Positions 42,055 to 51,182 of a DNA stretch of 64,000 bases are shown piece by piece (position 1 is the first letter of the stretch; every line of letters begins with the position of its first letter). Under the pieces are notes generated by a model that did no database searches, had not been told where the DNA came from, and saw only the letters and a program-made list of their open reading frames with translations. Source of the DNA: Sphingomonas sp. JC676 (GTDB lineage Bacteria > Pseudomonadota > Alphaproteobacteria > Sphingomonadales > Sphingomonadaceae); contig NZ_JACTGR010000002.1 in NCBI RefSeq assembly GCF_014489075.1, forward strand, positions 620,001 to 684,000, read 5' to 3'. A program made the position numbers and the translations under genes.

Positions 42055-43980
42055 ATGGCCGATCTACCCAAGACGCCGTTGCTCGACTCGGTCGACACGC
42101 CTCAAGACCTTCGCAAGCTCAAGCCGCAACAGCTCCGGCAACTTGCCGACGAGCTGCGCCTCGAGACGATCAGCGCCGTCGGTACGACCGGCGGCCATCT
42201 TGGCTCTGGACTGGGCGTCGTCGAGCTGACGGTGGCGATTCATTACGTGTTCGAAACGCCCGGCGATCGGCTGATCTGGGACGTCGGCCATCAATGCTAT
42301 CCGCACAAGATCCTGACCGGGCGGCGTGACCGCATCCGCACGCTGCGCCAGGGTGGCGGCCTTTCAGGCTTCACCAAGCGCAGCGAGAGCGAATACGACC
42401 CGTTCGGCGCGGCGCACTCCTCCACCTCGATCTCGGCGGCGCTCGGCTTCGCGGTCGCCAACAAGCTCGGCGACAAGCCCGGCAAGGCGATCGCGGTGAT
42501 AGGCGACGGCGCGATGAGCGCGGGCATGGCCTATGAGGCGATGAACAATGCCGCGGCGGCGGGCAACCGCCTCGTCGTCATCCTCAACGACAACGACATG
42601 TCGATCGCCCCGCCAGTGGGCGGCCTGTCCGCCTATCTCGCGCGGCTGATCTCGTCGTCCGAATATATGGGCCTGCGCAACCTCGCCAAGCGCGTGACGC
42701 GGAAACTCTCGCGCCGCCTGACCGCGGCGGCCGGCCGGGCCGAGGAATATGCCCGCGGCATGGCGACTGGCGGCACGCTCTTCGAAGAACTCGGCTTCTA
42801 TTATGTCGGCCCGATCGACGGCCATAATCTCGAGCATCTGATCCCGGTGCTGGAGAATGTCCGCGATGCCGAGGAGGGCCCAATCCTCGTCCATGTCGTG
42901 ACCAAGAAGGGCAAGGGCTATGCGCCCGCAGAGGCCGCGGACGACAAATATCATGGTGTCCAGAAGTTCGACGTCATCACCGGCGCCCAGGCCAAGGCCC
43001 CGCCGGGCCCGCCCGCTTATCAGAACGTCTTCGCCGATCAGCTGATCAAGGACGCCGAGAGCGATCCACGGATCGTCGCGATCACCGCGGCGATGCCGGG
43101 CGGCACCGGGCTCGACCGCTTCGCCAAGGCATTCCCGGACCGCACCTTCGACGTCGGCATCGCCGAGCAGCATGCGGTCACCTTCGCCGCCGGCCTTGCA
43201 GCGCAAGGCATGCGCCCGTTTTGCGCGATCTACTCGACCTTCCTCCAGCGCGCCTATGATCAGGTCGTCCATGACGTCGCGATCCAGAACCTGCCGGTGC
43301 GCTTTGCGATCGATCGCGCGGGCCTGGTCGGCGCCGACGGCGCCACCCATGCCGGCAGCTTCGACATCACCTATCTGGCGACGCTCCCCAATTTTATTGT
43401 GATGGCCGCCGCCGACGAGGCGGAGCTAGTCCATATGACGCACACCGCGGCGTTGCATGACGACGGCCCGATCGCGGTGCGCTATCCGCGCGGCAACGGC
43501 GTGGGCGTGGCGCTGCCGGAAATCCCGCAGCGGCTCGCGATCGGCAAGGGCCGGGTGGTACGCGAAGGGAAGACGGTGGCGATCCTGTCCTTGGGCACCA
43601 GACTGGCGGAGGCACTCAAGGCCGCCGACATGCTCGAGGCCAAGGGGCTGTCGACGACCGTCGCCGATCTGCGCTTCGCCAAGCCGCTCGACGAGGAACT
43701 GATCCGTCGCCTGCTCACCACGCATGAGGTCGCGGTGACGATCGAGGAAGGCTCGATCGGCGGCCTCGGCGCGCACGTCCTCACCATGGCGAGCGACCAG
43801 GGTCTGATCGATGCCGGCCTCAAGCTGCGCACGATGCGCCTGCCCGACATGTTCCAGGACCAGGACAAGCCCGAGCTGCAATATGCCGCGGCGGGCCTGA
43901 ACGCCGAGAACATCACCGACACGGTGCTGAAGGCGCTCCGCTACAACGAAGCCGTCGCCACCGATGGGGCGCGTGCCTGA
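42055..43980 (+). CDS. dxs: 1-deoxy-D-xylulose-5-phosphate synthase
   Basis: This thiamine-diphosphate enzyme of 641 residues condenses pyruvate and glyceraldehyde-3-phosphate, the first step of the MEP isoprenoid pathway. Seen are [54 protein letters not shown] (ThDP-binding GDG motif), [29 protein letters not shown] and [17 protein letters not shown]. It starts at ATG 42055. The HTH gene downstream starts 17 bases before its end, so the two are coupled. Confidence 0.96.
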   Translation: MADLPKTPLLDSVDTPQDLRKLKPQQLRQLADELRLETISAVGTTGGHLGSGLGVVELTVAIHYVFETPGDRLIWDVGHQCYPHKILTGRRDRIRTLRQGGGLSGFTKRSESEYDPFGAAHSSTSISAALGFAVANKLGDKPGKAIAVIGDGAMSAGMAYEAMNNAAAAGNRLVVILNDNDMSIAPPVGGLSAYLARLISSSEYMGLRNLAKRVTRKLSRRLTAAAGRAEEYARGMATGGTLFEELGFYYVGPIDGHNLEHLIPVLENVRDAEEGPILVHVVTKKGKGYAPAEAADDKYHGVQKFDVITGAQAKAPPGPPAYQNVFADQLIKDAESDPRIVAITAAMPGGTGLDRFAKAFPDRTFDVGIAEQHAVTFAAGLAAQGMRPFCAIYSTFLQRAYDQVVHDVAIQNLPVRFAIDRAGLVGADGATHAGSFDITYLATLPNFIVMAAADEAELVHMTHTAALHDDGPIAVRYPRGNGVGVALPEIPQRLAIGKGRVVREGKTVAILSLGTRLAEALKAADMLEAKGLSTTVADLRFAKPLDEELIRRLLTTHEVAVTIEEGSIGGLGAHVLTMASDQGLIDAGLKLRTMRLPDMFQDQDKPELQYAAAGLNAENITDTVLKALRYNEAVATDGARA

Positions 43981-44731
43981 GACAGACTTTTCAGCGCTGA
44001 ACCATGGCGAGCGCACCGCGCTCGACCTGCTCGCGCAGGGTCACACCGCGAAGAGCATCGCACAGATCACCGGACGCTCGGTGACCTCGGTCAACGAGCG
44101 GCTGCGCGAGGCCCGCCGCAAGACCGGCGTGGGCAGCAGCCGCGAGCTTGCGCGCCTGCTCGCGGCACAAGAAAATCGGGACAAGCAAATCGGGGTGGCA
44201 GCAGCGGCGGCGGTCGCGGCAGGTCCGGGCCAGGAAGCCGCGGTGACAGGTGTCCGCGGTCTGCAGACCAGAGGAGCCGTCCTGATGGGTTTCACCTTGC
44301 TCAGCGGCATCGCCGCGCTCGCCATGATCTCGAACCCCGCTTCGGCGCCACAGCAGGTGCCCGGCGATGCCGAATTCAACATCACCTTTCCCGACGCGCG
44401 GATGGACACGCGCAACCTCTATGCGCAGCTGCGCGGCGAGACGCGCGACCCGGCCTGGGCCGCACCGCGCGAGCAGGCGCTCCGCGCACGCTACGCAAGG
44501 CTGGTACACGCCGCTCGCATGGCGCGCCCGGTGCGGGTGACCTGCGGCGCGACGCTCTGCGAGGTCGCCGGCGTGATGCCCACGGGCGATGAAAAGCTGG
44601 TCAACGAGACGATGAGTGAAATGCAGGGCGGCGAGCTGGACAAGGAGATGGGAAAGCTCGGATTCAAGAACGGAGGCCAGCTCTTCACCGGGGGCAGCTT
44701 CATCACCTACTGGCTTCGCAAAGAGCCCTAA
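43964..44731 (+). CDS. LuxR-type HTH protein with a membrane helix
   Basis: This protein of 255 residues combines an N-terminal LuxR/GerE-type HTH ([20 protein letters not shown], then [21 protein letters not shown]) with one membrane helix (about residues 104-125) and a periplasmic C-terminus that contains a Cys pair ([11 protein letters not shown]). It starts inside dxs. A membrane-anchored DNA-binding protein with an extracytoplasmic sensor is the simplest reading. Similar proteins are common in sphingomonads but their signals are unknown. Coupling to dxs is odd functionally. Confidence 0.72.
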   Translation: MGRVPETDFSALNHGERTALDLLAQGHTAKSIAQITGRSVTSVNERLREARRKTGVGSSRELARLLAAQENRDKQIGVAAAAAVAAGPGQEAAVTGVRGLQTRGAVLMGFTLLSGIAALAMISNPASAPQQVPGDAEFNITFPDARMDTRNLYAQLRGETRDPAWAAPREQALRARYARLVHAARMARPVRVTCGATLCEVAGVMPTGDEKLVNETMSEMQGGELDKEMGKLGFKNGGQLFTGGSFITYWLRKEP

Positions 44732-45028
44732 CCGCGGGCTGAGCAAGAGCAGGCCGAGAGTAACCGATCCGCTTTTGGACTAAAGCAGCAGCGCTTCGGA
44801 GAAGATCCATGCGGCGGCAATCGCGCACCACAGCGTTGATGGGAGCGGAGCACCAACTCCTCGCGGTTAAGCATGTTGCGGGAGAATCTTGATCGGCGCG
44901 AGCGGGCCACGCCTCCGCAGAACAACCGGAAGATCACGTAAGTTCGGGGCGCAAGCCTCGGAGAAACGCGCGCTATATTGCCCGAGGGCATCACCTGTGC
45001 CACACGAAGGGCGGGGGGGATTCAGAAC

Positions 45029-46909
45029 ATGCGCGCATATATATGGTTATCAGCTTGCTCGGTGCTGCCGCTCGTTGCGAGCTGCGGGGGCGGGGGCGGC
45101 GGGATCGCCTCCACACCGGCGCCGCCGGTAGCCGCACCGACGCCGACCCCTACGCCCACTCCGACGCCGACGCCCACTCCGATCCCTACTCCGACTCCGA
45201 CTCCGACACCCACTCCGACTCCGACGCCAACGCCGACACCGACGCCTACCAACCCCTCGCTCGCCGAGCTGACCGTCAGCGAAACCTTTGCCACGTACGG
45301 GGCGGTGGCCAACGCCAGCTATCCGGGCGGCGGTACCAGCCCGATTCCCGGCGAGACGGTACCGGTCAAAGTCTATTACGACGCCGACACGCACAGCTAC
45401 ACGGTAACGGAGGGCAGCCGAAACCAGCTGTTCCGCCCCGCCGACATCCAGCCCACGACGGATCCGCGAGGCCGCCCCTATGTCCGCGCCGAGGGAGCTG
45501 TCACGGACACGCTGTTCCTTTCGCAGCCCGGCGATGCGGGGAACTGGACCTACCGCTACGCCGGCACCGGCCTGTGGCGCCGGACCGAATCCGTGAACGG
45601 CGCGAACAACACCCGCCTCGCCGCGTTCAGCTATGGCGTACGCAGCCCGGACGCGGCCACCCCGCGCAACGGCAGTGCGAGCTTCGCGGTCATGGTGAAC
45701 GGGCAATATGCGACCGACCAGAATTGGATGGACTTTGACGGCGCGGGGGTGTTGCGGGCCAATTTCGCGACGGGCGATTGGGTCTTGTCTGGCGTGACCC
45801 GCCAGCGCGTGAATCAGCCCCATAGTGGGGAATATCAGTGGATCTACTATGACCAGTTGCGCGGCAGCGGCTTGCTCGCGTCCGGTGCCAACGCCCTGAT
45901 GGGCTCGATAGAGATAGGAAATTACCCGAAATATTCCGGCCCTCTCCAGGGCGCCTTTTATGGCCCGGGCACCGAGGAGATCGCCGCAAGCTTCTATCTC
46001 TATGGCTCCGACGGGGCGAGTGGCTCGCGCCAGGGAGCGGGGACGCTGATCGGGCGGCGCGGCACCACGGCGCCCGTACTGGAAACGCTAACGTCGATGC
46101 TCGCACCGACGTCGTTCCAATATTATTCGTCGGAAACAGCCTATGTCGCCAACGCGGACGGGACGTATCGCGACGCGACGCTGACGCCCTTTTCCCAGAG
46201 CAGTATGGGCTACAAGTCCGACCCGCGGACATATGACGTCGGCGGCAACATCGTATACGGCCCCGGCGAGCGCGTGGCGGCCGAGAGCGACGCGCGGTTC
46301 ACTACCTTTCGTGTTGAGCTGCCGTATCCATACCCTGGCAACGGGGTCTTCACCCGGACCTTCACCGTCTACAATTCCGGCCCCGGCAACCCCGAGTTGG
46401 TGCTCAACTATCTCAGCTTTGCGGAAGAGGCCTATGTCATCCCCGACGGCAGGCGGATCGATACCTGGCGCGTCTTCGGCATCGAGACCCTCCCCCTCAA
46501 CGTGCCGCGCACCGGAACCGGCGCGTATCGCGGCGTGGTCTACGGCTCCGCGATCGGCGCGGGGGGCACTGCCGACCGCTACACGTTGAACGGCACGGTC
46601 GGGATCGACGCCGACTTTGCCGCGCAAAGCTTCACGGGCTCGATGGCGCTGGGCGTCATCAATAGCCGCACGTCGGCGCCGAGCGACCTTGGCACCTACA
46701 GCTTCAACCAGCTCTCTTTTCCCGGCAAGGACGGCTACGGCAATGTGCTAACCGCCGACATCACCGGGACGGCGGGCACCACCGGTCGGCTCTACGCCCA
46801 TTTCTTCGGTCCCGCGGCCGAAGAGGTCGGCGGCCATTTCTCGCTGATCACGCCCGGCGCCGGCACCGTGCTGACCGCGACGGGGACGCTGGTCGCCAAG
46901 CGGCCCTGA
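45029..46909 (+). CDS. TbpB-like lipoprotein with TP-repeat linker
   Basis: This surface lipoprotein of 626 residues has a type II signal peptide with lipobox LVASC (Cys19), a Gly run, then a Thr-Pro repeat linker at residues about 38-74, and two beta-barrel modules of the transferrin-binding protein B type. Each module ends with a G-x-F-Y/F-G-P-x-x-E-E-[IV]-x-[AG]-x-F motif: GAFYGPGTEEIAASFYL and AHFFGPAAEEVGGHFSL. No TonB receptor or Slam gene lies near, so a ligand cannot be assigned. The start is ATG 45029, where the signal peptide begins. Confidence 0.78.
   Translation: MRAYIWLSACSVLPLVASCGGGGGGIASTPAPPVAAPTPTPTPTPTPTPTPIPTPTPTPTPTPTPTPTPTPTPTNPSLAELTVSETFATYGAVANASYPGGGTSPIPGETVPVKVYYDADTHSYTVTEGSRNQLFRPADIQPTTDPRGRPYVRAEGAVTDTLFLSQPGDAGNWTYRYAGTGLWRRTESVNGANNTRLAAFSYGVRSPDAATPRNGSASFAVMVNGQYATDQNWMDFDGAGVLRANFATGDWVLSGVTRQRVNQPHSGEYQWIYYDQLRGSGLLASGANALMGSIEIGNYPKYSGPLQGAFYGPGTEEIAASFYLYGSDGASGSRQGAGTLIGRRGTTAPVLETLTSMLAPTSFQYYSSETAYVANADGTYRDATLTPFSQSSMGYKSDPRTYDVGGNIVYGPGERVAAESDARFTTFRVELPYPYPGNGVFTRTFTVYNSGPGNPELVLNYLSFAEEAYVIPDGRRIDTWRVFGIETLPLNVPRTGTGAYRGVVYGSAIGAGGTADRYTLNGTVGIDADFAAQSFTGSMALGVINSRTSAPSDLGTYSFNQLSFPGKDGYGNVLTADITGTAGTTGRLYAHFFGPAAEEVGGHFSLITPGAGTVLTATGTLVAKRP
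45140..45250 (+). repeat. Six-base tandem repeat encoding Thr-Pro linker
   Basis: Near-perfect ACN-CCN units encode 18 Thr-Pro dipeptides between the lipobox and the first barrel. Such tracts can change length by slippage and act as rigid spacers from the membrane. Confidence 0.9.
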
Positions 46910-47337
46910 CGACCGCGGCGGACTGAACGATCGTCGTTGGCCGCTTGCAGACAGGCGGCTCTTCGGCGCGAAGCTCGGGAAGCCGCGTTCAGCCTCAGGC
47001 CGAGAGCGGAGCACCCGCCCTCGGCCTATAGGCTCTGGCCCAGGCGCGTCCTAAACGGCAAACATCGGGCGCAAAACCGCCACGCCCTCTTGCAATGTAG
47101 GACTCCCCCTGCTTCCCTCATCCGCGCCCGCCGCTCGAAAAGCGCGGGCACAAGGAGCAGGATGCGCCAGCTTTCCATCACGGATTCCGTCATTCGCCGA
47201 GCCGCACGGGCGGATGTACGCGCGCGATATCGCCCGGGAGGTTTTTTTCACATTGCAGGTGTCAACTTTGTCAACTTAGCCGCCGGCGCTCCCGCCCCAG
47301 ACTCGCCTTTCCGCCACGTGGCGGTTAGACGCGCGCC
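46910..47337. other. Intergenic region with a TGTCAAC repeat element
   Basis: No gene is seen in 428 bp. The right half has the element at 47254-47275, 62 bp before ctaA, so it is probably part of the ctaA promoter region. The open frames on both strands here are non-coding in character. Confidence 0.5.
47254..47275 (-). repeat. TGTCAAC-type intergenic element, copy 1
   Basis: On the minus strand it reads AGTTGACA, two bases, then GTTGACACCTGC: two TTGACA units 10 bp apart. The same element, with two changes, is at 57878-57899 in the other orientation. TTGACA also looks like a -35 box. Confidence 0.45.
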
Positions 47338-48372
47338 ATGCTGCAGATGACCACGCTCCCCGTCACCGCCCGCCCGCGCGCGCTCGCCAACTGGCTTTTC
47401 GCGGTCGCCGCGCTGATCGTGCTGATGGTCGTGATCGGCGGCATCACCCGGCTCACCGAATCCGGGCTGTCGATCACCGAGTGGAGGCCGATCTCGGGCG
47501 TGATCCCGCCGCTCAACGACGCGCAGTGGCAGGCCGAGTTCGCCAATTACAAGCGCATCCCCGAATATCAGCAATTGAACCAGGGCATGACGCTCTCGGG
47601 CTTCAAGGCGATCTTTTTCTGGGAGTATCTCCACCGCCTGCTCGGCCGGGTGATCGGCCTGGCCTTCGCGCTGCCGCTGATCTGGTTCGCGGTGCGCGGG
47701 CGGATCCCGCGCGGTTACGGCCCGCGTCTCGTCGCGCTGCTGGCGCTGGGCGGGCTTCAGGGCGCGGTCGGCTGGTGGATGGTTGAATCCGGGCTGAGCG
47801 TCCGCACCGATGTCAGCCATATCCGTCTCGCCACCCACCTGCTCGTCGCATTGTTCACGCTTGCCGGCATCGTCTGGACCGCGTTCGACCTGCTCGCGCT
47901 GTCGCGACACCGCGGCGAACGCCCAGCCGCTCTTAAGCCGCTCGGCGCGGCGACGCTCGTCATCCTGTTCGTCCAGCTGATGTTCGGCGCGCTCGTCGCT
48001 GGGCTCAATGCCGGGCTGGTCACCAATGAATGGCCGCTGATGAACGGCCATTTCTTCCCCGGCACCAGCCAGGCCGGCGAGAGCTTCGGCTACGCGCTGT
48101 TCAACGATCCCGCGATCGTTCATTTCGTCCATCGCTGGTGGGCCTGGGTCGCGGTCGCCGCTTTGATCCTGCTCGCGCGCAAGGCCCGCGCCGCGAACGA
48201 CCGCCCCGCCTCGATCGCGATCCACACCGCCTTCGGCCTCCAGATCCTGCTCGGCATAGCCACCGTGATGAGCGGCGTGCCGATCGCCCTCGCCGCGCTC
48301 CACCAGTTGACCGGGGCGCTGCTCGTCATCGCCACGACCTGGGGGGCACACGCGATCGGCCGCGGCCGGTGA
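47338..48372 (+). CDS. ctaA: Heme A synthase (COX15/CtaA)
   Basis: This membrane enzyme of 344 residues oxidises heme O to heme A for cytochrome oxidase. It has eight helices with conserved histidines: VVIGGITRLTESGLSITEW, FFWEYLHRLLGRVIGLAFAL, VSHIRLATHLLVAL and HFVHRWWAWVAV, and the loop ISGVIPPLNDAQWQAEF. ATG 47338 and ATG 47347 are both possible starts. Its stop overlaps the cutA start (GTGA). Confidence 0.94.
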   Translation: MLQMTTLPVTARPRALANWLFAVAALIVLMVVIGGITRLTESGLSITEWRPISGVIPPLNDAQWQAEFANYKRIPEYQQLNQGMTLSGFKAIFFWEYLHRLLGRVIGLAFALPLIWFAVRGRIPRGYGPRLVALLALGGLQGAVGWWMVESGLSVRTDVSHIRLATHLLVALFTLAGIVWTAFDLLALSRHRGERPAALKPLGAATLVILFVQLMFGALVAGLNAGLVTNEWPLMNGHFFPGTSQAGESFGYALFNDPAIVHFVHRWWAWVAVAALILLARKARAANDRPASIAIHTAFGLQILLGIATVMSGVPIALAALHQLTGALLVIATTWGAHAIGRGR

Positions 48373-48683
48373 CCGACACCGCGCTCCTCTACGTCGCCTG
48401 CGCGGACCGCGCAGAGGCGGAGCGGATCGCGGAAACCGTGCTGACCGAGCGGCTTGCCGCCTGCGTCAATGTCCTGGCGTCGTGCCGCTCTTTCTATCGC
48501 TGGAACGGGACGGTCGAACGCGGCGAGGAAGTGCCGGTCTTGTTCAAGACCACGCCGATGCTCGCGCGGCGGCTCCGCGATCGCATCGCCGCGCTCCATT
48601 CCTATGACCTGCCGGTGATCGAGACCTGGCCGGTGGCCGCGGGCGAACGGGTCGCCGCCTGGATCGCGGACGAGACCGGATGA
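48369..48683 (+). CDS. cutA: Divalent-ion tolerance protein CutA
   Basis: This trimeric cytoplasmic protein of 104 residues has the CutA1 pattern: RIAETVLTERLAACVNVLAS, YRWNGTVERGEEVPVLFKT and HSYDLPVIETWPVAAG. It starts at GTG 48369, four bases overlapping ctaA, and its stop overlaps the next start. CutA was linked to copper tolerance, but the role is unsettled. Confidence 0.92.
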   Translation: MTDTALLYVACADRAEAERIAETVLTERLAACVNVLASCRSFYRWNGTVERGEEVPVLFKTTPMLARRLRDRIAALHSYDLPVIETWPVAAGERVAAWIADETG

Positions 48684-49534
48684 TGTTCCTCGCAGCCGCG
48701 CTGCTCCAGGTCACCGCCGCGCCCGTCTTCGCGCCACCGCTCGATGCGCCGCTGCGCGTCGTCACCGAGCGCGTCGAGACGGGGACAAGCGCACGCCGCT
48801 TCCGCATGGAGCGCCTCGTCCGCTTCGCGCGGGAGGAAGCGGGCTATCGCGCCGAAGTCGTCATCCTGGGGATCGCCAGCGACACGCACGAGGCCAGTGG
48901 CACGCTGTACGAAAGCGGTTTCGGCTCGCTCGCGGGCCAGATCCTGGTGTTTCACCTCGATTCCGCCGGCCGGGTTCTCGCGATCGACGACATGGCGCGT
49001 ATCTGGGGCCGTATCTGCAGCGGCGTGGCCGACAATACCGCCGCCCGGCGCAACCTGCCGTCGGCGGATCGCGCCGCCCTAGCCAAACGGCTCGAGACGC
49101 CATTGGTGGCAATGCCCGCCGATCGCCAGCGCGAGTTGATCGGGTCGCTGGTTGCCGCACTCGTTGCAGAGGAGGCCGCCGAGCCTGTCGGGACCAAGCC
49201 GGTGCGCATTCCCGGCGCCCTGCCCTTTGGCGGCGCGGTGACGATGGAGGGCGAGCGTGTCCTTTCCGGCGCAGGTGACGCAAGGATGCGCAGCGTGACG
49301 CGCGCTTCGGCCGAGGCGCCGCTCGCCCCCGAAGGCAGCGCGCCGGCGCGCGCCGGTCGGGTCGAAGTGGAGATGCGGCGCGAATTCGATTCGAAGTCGG
49401 GGCTGCTGACACAGAGCACCGACACGACCTTCACGCGGGTGGGCAGCGGTGCGGAGGCGCGAGAAACGCGCCGCGTCACGACGCTCCAGGTTGCCCCGAT
49501 CCGGCCCGAAGCCTGGCCGAAAGTTGGGCGGTAG
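48680..49534 (+). CDS. Unknown exported protein of 284 residues
   Basis: I do not recognise the family. A short hydrophobic N-terminus (MFLAAALLQVTAAPVFA) looks like a signal peptide. The rest is Arg/Ala/Glu-rich, with a single Cys, and has beta-like segments ending in TTFTRVGSGAEARETRRV. It overlaps cutA by four bases, so it is in the ctaA-cutA operon. No known motif is seen. Location is probably periplasmic. Confidence 0.6.
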   Translation: MMFLAAALLQVTAAPVFAPPLDAPLRVVTERVETGTSARRFRMERLVRFAREEAGYRAEVVILGIASDTHEASGTLYESGFGSLAGQILVFHLDSAGRVLAIDDMARIWGRICSGVADNTAARRNLPSADRAALAKRLETPLVAMPADRQRELIGSLVAALVAEEAAEPVGTKPVRIPGALPFGGAVTMEGERVLSGAGDARMRSVTRASAEAPLAPEGSAPARAGRVEVEMRREFDSKSGLLTQSTDTTFTRVGSGAEARETRRVTTLQVAPIRPEAWPKVGR

Positions 49535-49657
49535 TATATTACCCGTCAGCAAAGTGGCGCTTTTGCTTGACTTTCACCCCCTCCTCACGCAAATGGCCGC
49601 CAACCGCGCTGGCCGAAAGGTCGGCGCGCTTGCGTTTCAAACGAAAGGTCCGGCCCC

Positions 49658-50137
49658 ATGAAGGCGCTGATGAAGACCACCAAGTCGGTAAAGCCGGCCG
49701 AAGTGGAGAAGAAGTGGCATCTCGTCGATGCCGAGGGTCTCGTGGTCGGTCGCGCTGCGACGATCATCGCCAATGTGCTGCGCGGCAAGCACAAGACGAG
49801 CTTCACCCCGCACGTCGATTGCGGCGACAATGTCGTCGTCATCAACGCCGACAAGATCCGGTTCACCGGCAAGAAGCTGCAGAACAAGGTCTATTACAAG
49901 CACACCGGTTATGCCGGCGGCATCAAGGAAATCACCGCGGGCAAGGTGCTCGAGGGTCGTTTCCCGGAGCGCGTGCTTGAGAAGGCCGTTGAGCGCATGA
50001 TTCCCCGTGGCCCGCTCGGCCGCCAGCAGATGCGCAACCTGCGCATCTTCGCCGGTACGGAGCATCCGCATGCCGCGCAGAACCCCGAAGTCCTCGACAT
50101 CGCGTCGATGAACCGCAAGAACAAGGTGGGCGCATAA
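49658..50137 (+). CDS. rplM: 50S ribosomal protein L13
   Basis: This protein of 159 residues carries the L13 pattern [39 protein letters not shown] and the [15 protein letters not shown]-type end. It is the first gene of the conserved rplM-rpsI operon and overlaps rpsI by one base. A 123-bp leader lies in front. Confidence 0.98.
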   Translation: MKALMKTTKSVKPAEVEKKWHLVDAEGLVVGRAATIIANVLRGKHKTSFTPHVDCGDNVVVINADKIRFTGKKLQNKVYYKHTGYAGGIKEITAGKVLEGRFPERVLEKAVERMIPRGPLGRQQMRNLRIFAGTEHPHAAQNPEVLDIASMNRKNKVGA

Positions 50138-50694
50138 TGTCCGACAACCGCCAGTCCCTTTCCGATCTGGGCGCCATCGCCGCCGGTGAGCAGGCCGTCG
50201 CCACGAACGCACAGGCTTCGTCCGACGCGCGCGCCGATGCCTTTCTGGCCGGCCAGCTCGACGTTCCGTCGACCCCCGCTCCGCTGCGCCAGCAGGAGAT
50301 CGACAATCTCGGCCGCGCCTATGCGACCGGCCGCCGCAAGGACGCCGTCGCCCGCGTCTGGATCAAGCCCGGCTCGGGCAAGATCACGATCAACGGCCGC
50401 GACCAGGAAGTCTATTTCGCGCGTCCGACGCTGCGCCTCGTCATCAACCAGCCGTTCGGCGTCGCCGATCGCACCGGTGCCTATGACGTCGTCTGCACCG
50501 TCAAGGGCGGTGGCCTTTCGGGCCAGGCCGGCGCGGTCAAGCACGGCATCGCCCAGGCGCTGACCAAGTACGAGCCGGTCCTCCGCGCTTCGGTCAAGGC
50601 CGCCGGCTTCCTGACCCGCGACAGCCGCACGGTCGAGCGCAAGAAGTACGGCCGCGCCAAGGCACGCCGCAGCTTCCAGTTCTCGAAGCGCTAA
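50137..50694 (+). CDS. rpsI: 30S ribosomal protein S9
   Basis: This protein of 185 residues has the S9 core [40 protein letters not shown] and the [17 protein letters not shown] tail whose basic end reaches the decoding site. The N-terminal about 50 residues are an extension that alphaproteobacteria of this group carry. It starts in the rplM stop and is followed by a terminator. Confidence 0.98.
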   Translation: MSDNRQSLSDLGAIAAGEQAVATNAQASSDARADAFLAGQLDVPSTPAPLRQQEIDNLGRAYATGRRKDAVARVWIKPGSGKITINGRDQEVYFARPTLRLVINQPFGVADRTGAYDVVCTVKGGGLSGQAGAVKHGIAQALTKYEPVLRASVKAAGFLTRDSRTVERKKYGRAKARRSFQFSKR

Positions 50695-50715
50695 GCGGTT
50701 CCTTCAGAACAACCG

Positions 50716-50748
50716 AAAGGGCGGTCCGGCAACGGGCCGCCCTTTTGT
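50716..50748 (+). terminator. Rho-independent terminator of rplM-rpsI
   Basis: AAAGGGCGG and CCGCCCTTT form the stem around GTCCGGCAACGGG-type loop sequence, followed by TTGTTT. It lies 21 bp after rpsI. Confidence 0.85.
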
Positions 50749-50783
50749 TTGCGTCCGTGATGCGACCTCGATCGCGCTGGCAC

Positions 50784-51182
50784 TCATATCTCGTCCCTGA
50801 TGATCCACCCATAAAAGGCCACACCGCCGATCAGCCCTGACCCGGCGAAGAACGCGAGCGCCTTGAGCATGTCGATCGGATCGGCCCCTGCCATCATCGC
50901 AGGCACCCCAACAGCTAGCGCAACGGGCGCTCCACCGACCACGGCACCGCCAATTGCGCAGCTTATCCAGTCCAGCGGAATCCAGCGCCGAAGCGAATAA
51001 TAGAGAGGAGCGGCAATCAGCGCGGCGTGCAAACAGGTGATGGGTAGCACCGGAGGCAGGAGGAATATACCGAATCCGTAGGATAGGATTAACATCGGGC
51101 CAGTCGCGGCCGCCGCACCGATGACCATGGCGCTCATGATCGTCCCGGCGGCCGGATATTCGGATGGCATAGCCTCCATCAA
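50784..51182 (-). CDS. Unknown integral membrane protein of 132 residues
   Basis: This protein has four predicted membrane helices (for example GTIMSAMVIGAAAATGPMLI and VPAMMAGADPIDMLK between helices) and no recognised motif. It overlaps the SDR-fusion gene stop by four bases (ATGA), placing it last in the three-gene operon that starts at 53370. The role is unknown. Confidence 0.6.
   Translation of the reverse strand: MMEAMPSEYPAAGTIMSAMVIGAAAATGPMLILSYGFGIFLLPPVLPITCLHAALIAAPLYYSLRRWIPLDWISCAIGGAVVGGAPVALAVGVPAMMAGADPIDMLKALAFFAGSGLIGGVAFYGWIIRDEI

Noticed and set aside
45140-45250. CRISPR array or minisatellite RNA
   Set aside because: The six-base periodicity is in frame and encodes a Thr-Pro linker of a lipoprotein; there are no spacers.
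46937-47350. Open frame before ctaA
   Set aside because: It is basic and low in complexity, with no ribosome site, and crosses the TTGACA element.
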